Shown here: one piece after another, positions 56,481-64,000 of the stretch | Layout of the letters: every line of letters starts with the position of its first letter | Numbering within the stretch: position 1 is the first letter of the stretch | Origin: Haliotis asinina | Taxonomy: Eukaryota; Mollusca; Gastropoda; Lepetellida; Haliotidae | NCBI RefSeq assembly: GCF_037392515.1 | Contig: NC_090280.1 | Coordinates: 29,331,118-29,395,117 of the forward strand | DNA: 64,000 nucleotides | Direction: 5' to 3' | Translations under genes and position numbers: made by a program | Notes under the pieces: generated by a model | Databases searched by the model: none | Seen by the model: the letters and a program-made list of their open reading frames with translations, nothing else | What the model was told of the DNA's origin: nothing

Positions 56481-58017
56481 AACAACCCAGTCAATAATAT
56501 ATCCAATCAGTGAAAGACCCTTGAAAATGGATTGCTCAGGGATTGGCATACCAGCCGTAATATTGAAGGCGTGTCTACGCAGCCCTTAGTTATTCGCACG
56601 AAGTAACACATTTGATTTGATGTAATGAAAACGATGTAAGAATCTACATCGATACGTCGCTCAATGTAATAAACAAGAAGTTGTCATCCATAAAGCTGCA
56701 TGTCTCATTTTTGTTTTAGTAATGTTTATGGGGTTCACGGGTGATGATGATATGATAAACATAAGAGTGGCGACTAAACACAGCTCTTGGGTCGTTCAAG
56801 TTGACACCTCGTCTGTGAAGCACAGAGGGAGACACGGACGGCGAACAACGCTTCTTAAGAATTCACCAGCTTGTAACCATGCAATGGCCCTGCTTCTGAC
56901 GTGGGCGCGTAACGATTTGTAGAAGACATTATGAGGCTTTAAAACTGTCTGTTGAGTTTTTTTAAAGTACATGTCAACTCAAGCTGCTTGGGAAGTCTGT
57001 CCTCCACATGCACCAGTCTGTTGTGCTTGAGCGTTTGAATCGAACATGGTGTGTTTCAACACATTTGAGTTTCACTGTTTTTGGCAATGTTTCATTTCAC
57101 TCAAACTCAACGAATACTGTATCAGTTGCTTCACTTCAAGCCCTAAGATGTTAATTTAAGTGCTCATTCAGCACACAAAAAAAAGTTGCATTCACCTTTG
57201 AAGTATGAATGGCCAAACCATGTTTAAGTGTATATATGACGATCAGATTTTAGGGTGTTCCTTTTTGTTTGTGCTATATATAATATATTATTAATACATG
57301 CACTTAACTTGAATTATTAGAATGTTAGATGATACTTTGTACATATTGTAATGATTAAGATGGGCAGTGTAAACGACCAATGTACATATTTTAAGTGAAA
57401 GTATTATAAAGTGATACTATGATAGCATGTTAGATGATACTTTGTACATATTTTAAACATATGTTAATGATTAAGAAGGAAGTTAATATTAGAATTAAGA
57501 AGAGAAATATTTTGTAAATGCACATGTATGAATAGAATGAAAGTGAACGTCTTGTGGCTGTCGCCTTCCTTTGATTTTAGGGTCATTGTATAAACACCCG
57601 AACCCATTGTTGCAAACGTCCACACTTTTCGCACGAAGTCGAAAACGAAAAACAAATCACGTTTATACACGTCCAAAAGAGTCGCCTTCCTGCTAGTGAA
57701 CCATTAAAGGTTTACTCTTCAGTGCCCATTTTTGTGTTGAAATATCAGAGAGATTAGGGTGAAGTCTGTATTAGGCTAGTAGGCAATGGTATATGGTATA
57801 GTCTACTTAACTTTTAAGTCATAAGCTACATACGTACATCATATACTAGTATGCACCTTACACTAACTAAGCAAGACGTATATAATGATTTTGAAATAAT
57901 TATATAATGGTTTTAAGAATCATCAGTAGATTCTTCTTATTCTTACTGTTCTTAACCTTAAGCTTATAGTTGAAGTAAAGCAGATTGTGTCCACCCTGTA
58001 CGTTTACAAAGAACAGA
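56481..58017. other. Intergenic DNA with a ~120-bp imperfect tandem repeat
   Basis: No gene is supported. 57320-57480 contains two imperfect units sharing ATGTTAGATGATACTTTGTACATATT (57323 and 57428). The rest is AT-rich and unassigned. Confidence 0.5.
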
Positions 58018-58545
58018 CGCCACTATATGGCTGAAATATTGCCGATGTGACGTTAAACATCAACTCACTAACTCACTCACTCATTACAGTGAACTGACCG
58101 TCAACGTGACCATGATGAAGTGGGGGTTCATCATATATATATAACTGTGACATTTGTTATTGGTCACCAATTTCTTCAGTCTTGCGGTCACAGTGTCACC
58201 AAACTTACCTTGAAACAGACTATAAAGGACCCCCCCCCCAATACTTCTACTGGTGACTGCATTTTGTTGTTAGCATATTGGGAGTACACTATTTTGAATT
58301 GGGTCAGTTCTCCAACACGGTTGGTTTGCCACATTCAGGAATGTTCCAGCTAGATGGCGGTGGCCTGTAAATGCTAGTAATCGAGTCTGGACCAGAACAT
58401 TCTTATCATCCACTTTTTCTATTTATCTGAAATAATGGGACTATCTAAAATTGTCACGTGTTGTTCTCCCATGTCTCCCATGTTTGAAAAAAAAAACATT
58501 TTAAAATTTCTGCTGTGAACAGAAGTATCATACTTTCACTGCAAA
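58018..58545 (+). other. 5' flank of copy E: LINE tail, poly-C repeat and SINE scrap
   Basis: 58018-58085 is a LINE end (ATATGGCTGAAATATTGCCG ... CTCACTAACTCACTCAC). 58220-58280 is a short repeat with ten C, found again at 60451-60515. 58330-58400 is a reversed family 1 SINE scrap (CAGGAATGTTCCAGCTAGATGG). No promoter module like that of B/C is recognisable. Confidence 0.5.
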
Positions 58546-61500
58546 ATGTTCCTGCTGCTCCTTTGGCCCTTGTTGTTGTGTGGAGCAGCGCTCGCTGACA
58601 CAACTATCACAATCTCCAACCAGTGGCTCTCTGAAGGTGGACGTGTCCACTATGAACCTGAAAGATGGAATAAAATAAACGGCCTCACCCAATAGAATTT
58701 AATTCCAAACTGTAAATCTATCGGAACAGCTCCCGGACGGTGGGTGAACAGAGACCTGAGGTCTTTGAAGGGCATTTAGAGAGGGCATAGAGAGACCTGA
58801 GGGATGATCTTTTTGCCAATGGAAGTACTATGAAAAACGCCTTGTGCATATATAATGATAATTTTGTAAATGATATCTCCCATGCATGATTTTATGTACT
58901 TGTAGATAATGATATCTGACAAACTCTTACAGCAAAGTTGGTTGACCTTACCATCCAGTGATCATATGATCAGTTCTATCCCGGATCCTCACGAGCATTT
59001 ACTACCTCATAGATTGGATTGTCTAGTTCTGCGTTAAACAAACAATTAAACAAGCAATACCCAAGTGAGCAAAAGTACAAACTGTAATGCTTAGAGCACT
59101 CATTAGGCGTGGGGCACCCGTGGTGAGAGGTGGGTAACGCTAACAGTTCTTCCCCGTGTAGATCTGTGGTAGAATAGTTCCGTCCCTAAAATATATTACA
59201 TAAACACAGTGGTATTGAAGTACAGGTACCTGAGCAGGTTAAAATATCTTATTTTGGTAATTCGGATTGCGTCACCATTTCAAAGCTAATGGTTTATCTG
59301 TCCTGGGAAGATTTATCTGTATCTTGTCATCCCATGAAAGCTGTGCACAGTTAATCATCGTTTTTCCTTCAGTGGCCACAAAGTCCTAGTCGGCCGGAAT
59401 ACCCAGATCCAGCTTACCTCCAGGACCCTGGACGTCAGCAAGTGACATTTGCGACCTACATGAACCAACTGAATGGCTACGGGAATAACATCTCCAAGAT
59501 GGTCTGGAACATACAAGGCAAGTCAATCAAACGTTTGAAGAAAGATATATAATAGGAACATATATTGTTGATGTGACAGTTGTTGGTGTTTTCCTCTGGA
59601 CAACACCATTAACAATCTTTAACATGTCCTCGCTTGTTTCCTTGCACCTGTATTGTATATAGAAAATACTTATTCAAATATGTCACTCCCTCCATATTCA
59701 TTGGTATTTTAACAGACATTTTACTGGTAATTATTGGAGATTGAGTGTGGCTTTACACCTTGAAACAACATTCCGGTGGTATAAAGTAGAAGACACAACG
59801 TATGGACTTTACACATTCTGCCTCTGAGGGAAACCCGCACCCCGGGCAGTATAACTGCTAGGCTAACTCGCCACCCATAGACGTGATTGATCATCCTTAA
59901 GTATACTGCATATATGTCCACTTATACCAGTGCCCACATGTTTATATGAATTTCTTGTTCAGTATATGTCTATTTCAACCAGCTGTTCATCCAGACCACA
60001 CTCACGGTTTGTAGCCGTTCCAGCCCTTAGAGAGTGGGTAGTGAAGAATCCTTTACGGAATCCCCTGGCTCAGAGCCCTTGGACCACCCCGGACAGAAAG
60101 CGTCTCCTGTAGGGGCTATAGAGTACCCATGGTTAGGCTTAGGATACTTGAGTGGACGAAGGTAAAACTCATCACAGCCAACTGTCCTGGAATCAAGTTG
60201 TACATACATTCCATGTAAGCTGCAATGTAGCTGTCGTCATATCATATTAGCAAAAAAACCCCGAAGCACCCTACTTCCTTTTTTTCATTTTAAGATATCA
60301 CATAAAGAATCTCATTCATCTGACATGGTTGAAAGTATCTGGTGAAATGGATGAGGTAAATTATTGTGGTATGTTTTTTATCCTTCCAACAGTCTGTCTC
60401 CTGCACAGAAGAGCGCGTCCATAGCGTCTGTATCATGCATCCTGTGCCACCTATAAAGGAACTCCCCCCCCCCCCCCCCCAATACTTCTACTGGTGACTG
60501 CATTTTTTTGTTAGCTTTATAGGTCGCCATTATTAATATTGCTGTGTTTGGGTGAAGTCTTGAGAAACCAGGGCGCCAGTATGTGTGATTTTAGGTTAAA
60601 GCACAATTAACTCGCAACCAGCTGCAGGAATATGTGTGAGTCTGAGCAGTTTGTTCCTTACTGAGGGCAGAGAACATTGGTTTTGATCCTGAATGGAACT
60701 CAGCAAAACGGTACTGTAGTTTACTGACAAAACTAAATTTTAAATATCCCTTATAGTACACAGAAGGTAGTTTAACATGGAATGAATGCTTGATTTGCTT
60801 GTCTCTGGAAATTATTTACAGGTTTAAACTGGCCAGATTGGATGAATAAGTCAAAACATCATGGCAAATTCCCCAATAATGTTGATGCAGCATCAGAGTT
60901 CGTGTCACTGATGGTCCAGGGTTGCAAGGACTTCACATTAGGACGAATTCCATATGTATTTGAAGTCATCAATGAACCTGATTGGGCGGAAAACATCATT
61001 GACCCACAAACGAATATAGAATTCAACAGGGCAGTTGCTGACAAACTCAGATCCAGATATGGAATGAAAGTTGCTGGACCCACATACACAAGTATGGCCT
61101 TACGTCAAGCAGACGAAGATAACTTCACATATTGGAAGAGAACTGCTGAGTTTCTGGATATGTCTCTTGACCACTTGGACTTTTTCGGTTTCCATTCCTA
61201 TAACTATCTCCGTATATCAACTGCTGGAAACTATTCTTACTTTGGCATAAATGAAGCTCGTCTAGTTGCATCTCTGGACATGGTGGAAAATTACTCTTTC
61301 ATCAAGAAAGGAAAAAATGTTCAATTAGTTAACACTGAATTTGGATGCGGTAACGTGTTCGGAGTCAGTCCTAATTTTGAAAATGGACTGATAGACTTTG
61401 AAACCATTTATCAACCAAACGGCTTCATGTTTACCTTCCTTAATATGAGAGAGTTTATAGACAGAGTTACCGTCTTCCTGTCGTCAAATGGACAATACCC

Positions 61501-62292
61501 TGGTCATCCTTCCCTGAGGTATTCCTTATTTACTCTTGATGGCCACCCCCTTCAACCAACCAAATTCTTCAGGTTTTGGCAAAACTTTACTAATGACCAA
61601 AAATTTCTTCGAGTCTCAAGTCAGTATAATGGGCAGGAGAGAATGGTTGCACCTCTTGTCCTTGCAAACCCTCTCACCAAGGAGATGGTAGTTCTTCTCC
61701 ACAACTATGGTAGTAAATTTGAGAATGTTAAACTATACTTTCCAAACAACTGGCTCATCCCTTCCACGGGTGAAGAAACATGCGTTCTGCTCGAAAATGG
61801 TAATCCAGCTTTTCATGACAATTATCATTTTAACATATCGAAGCTTCATGGCACTGTTGGTCTGCCCGGATCTTCAACCTGCTTCTACAAGTTCAAAACC
61901 AACTACAACTTTGCTGGACTACGCACGAACAACGAGACCACATACTACGGCAAGGACATGATCATACCAATCAATAACGGACATGCACAGACAACCATAC
62001 ATCTACCCAGCTCTGAATACCATATCGCTCACCTTAGAGTAGGAGTGAGCAGAGACCTCAATGCGGATGCAAAACCGCATGCAGTTGAGTTCAATGGTCA
62101 GACTTTGTCTTCAGGTTACACCCTGTTTGACTCTATGAAGAATGATGATAGCTTGCGTAAAACAACATGGAACGTTTCGAATTCATGGTTCCAGAATCAC
62201 AGGTCTACACAACCAACACCGTCAGCATGACCTTTAATGGAGATGGTGGTCACGTGACATCTGTCGCCCTCGTTGTTGGAAAACTTCAGTAG
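58546..62292 (+). pseudogene. Secreted clan GH-A glycoside hydrolase, copy E, decaying pseudogene
   Basis: Exon 1 58546-58820, exon 2 59373-59517, exon 3 60822-62292. Exon 1 has the signal peptide (MFLLLLWPLLLCGAALA), a TAG at codon 50 (58693-58695) and a ~41-bp internal duplication (GAGACCTGAG at 58752 and 58793). It ends with GG where the GT donor should be. Exon 2 is open but has a GC donor (GCAAGT). Exon 3 is almost fully open: VINEPDW and VNTEFGCG both survive, and only a one-base loss near 62175 shifts the last ~40 codons; the original stop would be TAG at 62290-62292. It is most like copy D. Good preservation of the catalytic exon against damaged upstream exons suggests recent loss. 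An AATAAA lies near 62422. Confidence 0.88.
59518..60821 (+). other. Intron 2 of copy E, mostly unassigned
   Basis: Contains the poly-C repeat (17 C at 60464-60480, followed by AATACTTCTACTGGTGACTG). No LINE comparable to those in the other copies' second introns is seen, which supports a separate history for this copy. Intron 1 (58821-59372) holds a scrap near 59110-59160 resembling the LINE 5' UTR (GGGGCACCCGTGG). Confidence 0.45.
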
Positions 62293-62354
62293 ATAAATTT
62301 CACTTTGAGAATTTTTGTGCTTGTTTTTATTTCGTATCACACAAGATAAAAGGG

Positions 62355-64000
62355 GGAGTTGATATTTATAGGCTTAATGACAATATGTCAGCCATATCGT
62401 GACTTCAGAATTTATATATTCGTAATAAACTTATTGAAATTATTTTTCAAAATGAGAACAGAGGACAATAAAACCAAATAGAATATCACTGTATCATGAA
62501 TTAAGAATTAAGAAAGCATTTCAAATTTGGACAATACAGTGTAAAGCTGGGCTATAAACACTAACTGAAGGTAGATCAACATAGAAGAGACCAAGCTGCC
62601 TTACAGTGCCTTTTCCACGTGGCAAAAGGCACCCTAAGAGTTGTGATCAATTTGATTCATATGCAGGTTTATTTTTTGTCACATCGGCAATATTTCAGCT
62701 ATATCGTGACGCGAACAATGAATCACCATCAATAAACGTATAAATTAAAAAAAGCAAATATCACAGACAAGGTAAAACTACCAGGTAACCATAATGAGAT
62801 ACTGTACAAAGAACAAAACTAAATAAGAACTGGCTATAAATTACCAGGAACTGATGACTGACCGCCATCCCAGGGACCATGGAGATTACGAATGATGTAT
62901 GAAGTGATGTTGATTTGGGTACAGAGAAGGGTCCTGATACTCAATACACTCCTGCTTCCAAACTAGACTGTAAAACTCCACACTAAAGACCACGGGGAAG
63001 TACAGTACAATATATTCTACGATTAAAAACATAGTAGCCTTAAATTTACTTTGAAAGGCAAAGTCTAACATACTCTCACTGGAAGACAATTGCATTTACA
63101 ATTCTTTAAATACTTTTTAATCAATCACTAACAATCTCAGTTACTAATCTGAAAACAGCAGTTTTGCAACTCTGAGTCAATGAATTAATATTTAACGTCA
63201 CATCGGCAATAATTGCAACCGTATCGTAACAAAAACAGTCCATATAATGAAAATGAAAACATTTTCAAGTGTAAAACTAGTCCACGACGGGCAATAAAAA
63301 TATACTACAGTATCACAGATATGAACATAAAACTAGCATGAAAAACTACATTATTGTAATTTAAGAAGACAATACGATATAAAATATAGGTTATAGATTG
63401 CCAACAACTGAAGGTTAATCGCTATGCTTGGGTCTATTGGGGTTTACAGTACCTTTGCTACCTGCATGAACCCCAGCTGGATTTCCACCATCCCTTCAGA
63501 CACTGGCGTTCATGCTGAAATTTAGCTCTACATTAAAGTGACAAAAGTACTTCGATTAAAAATCTGGTAGGCTTAAATGTACTTCAAATGTTTTGGGACT
63601 TGTGCATCTTCTTAGAAGGACAATCATCTTACGCTACGGCATCCCCCTTTGAAGGCGTGACCACTAAAATTGAAATCTCTAATTTAAATCACTAAAACTA
63701 AAAATATACTTCTTAACACAAGGTATGAATCACAATTCATCACTCTCACATCAAGACCTCTGTGAGTTGTTATTACTTTAGAATTGACTCAGTTGTATTG
63801 TATATGAGTGAGTGAGGGAGTTAATGTTTAACGTCACATCGGCAATATTTCAGCCATATTGTGACGAGAACATTTAACAAAGAAAAGGATTATATGTATA
63901 TTATAAAATCTGTCGGCGAAGGACAGTAAAAGAACTAGAATATCACAATTTAAATTAAAACTAGCGTGGAAAGATAAAACTAATATCACTATTCGGACAA
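62355..64000 (-). mobile_element. Row of four LINE 3' fragments, all minus strand
   Basis: Four reversed tails start at about 62355 (GGGGGAGTTGATATTTATAGG), 62675 (TGTCACATCGGCAATATTTC), 63172 (GAGTCAATGAATTAATATTT) and 63806 (GTGAGTGAGGGAGTTAATG). Each is followed by the reversed 3' UTR; the third extends to the end of ORF2 near 63690. The last runs off the window edge. No gene lies among them. Confidence 0.75.

Noticed and set aside
56291-56513. Repetitive Ser-Leu-Thr-His protein frames
   Set aside because: Pure translation of the (CTCA)n microsatellite.
58693-58695. In-frame TAG in exon 1 of copy E as programmed read-through
   Set aside because: The same copy has lost its exon 1 donor, carries a 41-bp duplication and has a frameshift in exon 3, so plain pseudogene decay is simpler.

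Overview
The window looks like part of a marine gastropod genome, most likely an abalone (Haliotis) or close relative. Three things point there: intron-bearing genes with GT-AG splice sites, a very dense load of truncated LINEs and SINEs ending in (CTCA)n, and a family of secreted glycoside hydrolases of the kind expected in an algal grazer. The species call is inference from pattern recognition, not a search. No rRNA, genuine tRNA gene, CRISPR array or prokaryotic operon is seen.

The host content is one gene family in five copies. Each copy has three exons: signal peptide plus N-terminus; a 145-base middle exon; and a long last exon with the catalytic domain and a C-terminal beta-rich region. 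The catalytic exon carries an N-E-P motif and a downstream [ST]-E-F-G motif, as in clan GH-A retaining glycoside hydrolases. I suspect a GH86-like (agarase/porphyranase-type) enzyme. From left to right: copy A (minus strand, 3'-truncated, 1774-7257); copy B (minus, pseudogene with a large deletion, 20566-23777); copy C (plus, intact, 611 aa, 33618-38901); copy D (plus, intact, 609 aa, 45985-53120); copy E (plus, decaying pseudogene, 58546-62292). B and C are inverted duplicates whose homology continues through promoter, introns and 3' flank. A also shares intronic SINE insertions with them. D and E form a second lineage.

Almost everything else is mobile DNA. One full-length LINE (13689-19736, I/Nimb-like by domain order: zinc-knuckle ORF1, then endonuclease-RT-RNase H ORF2) has a 9-bp target duplication and a matching unoccupied site at 41.9 kb. 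At least twenty truncated relatives are scattered through introns and intergenic DNA. Three SINE families, two Tc1-like elements, a mariner with an intact transposase frame, LTR fragments and several unnamed dispersed repeats fill the remainder. LINE and SINE 3' ends share the same CTCA tail, which appears to seed the tetranucleotide microsatellites, including a 158-bp array at 56.3 kb.

Taken together the window is a birth-and-death enzyme cluster inside a retrotransposon-rich region: two apparently working secreted hydrolases, three dying copies, and shared repeat insertions that allow the order of duplications to be read.
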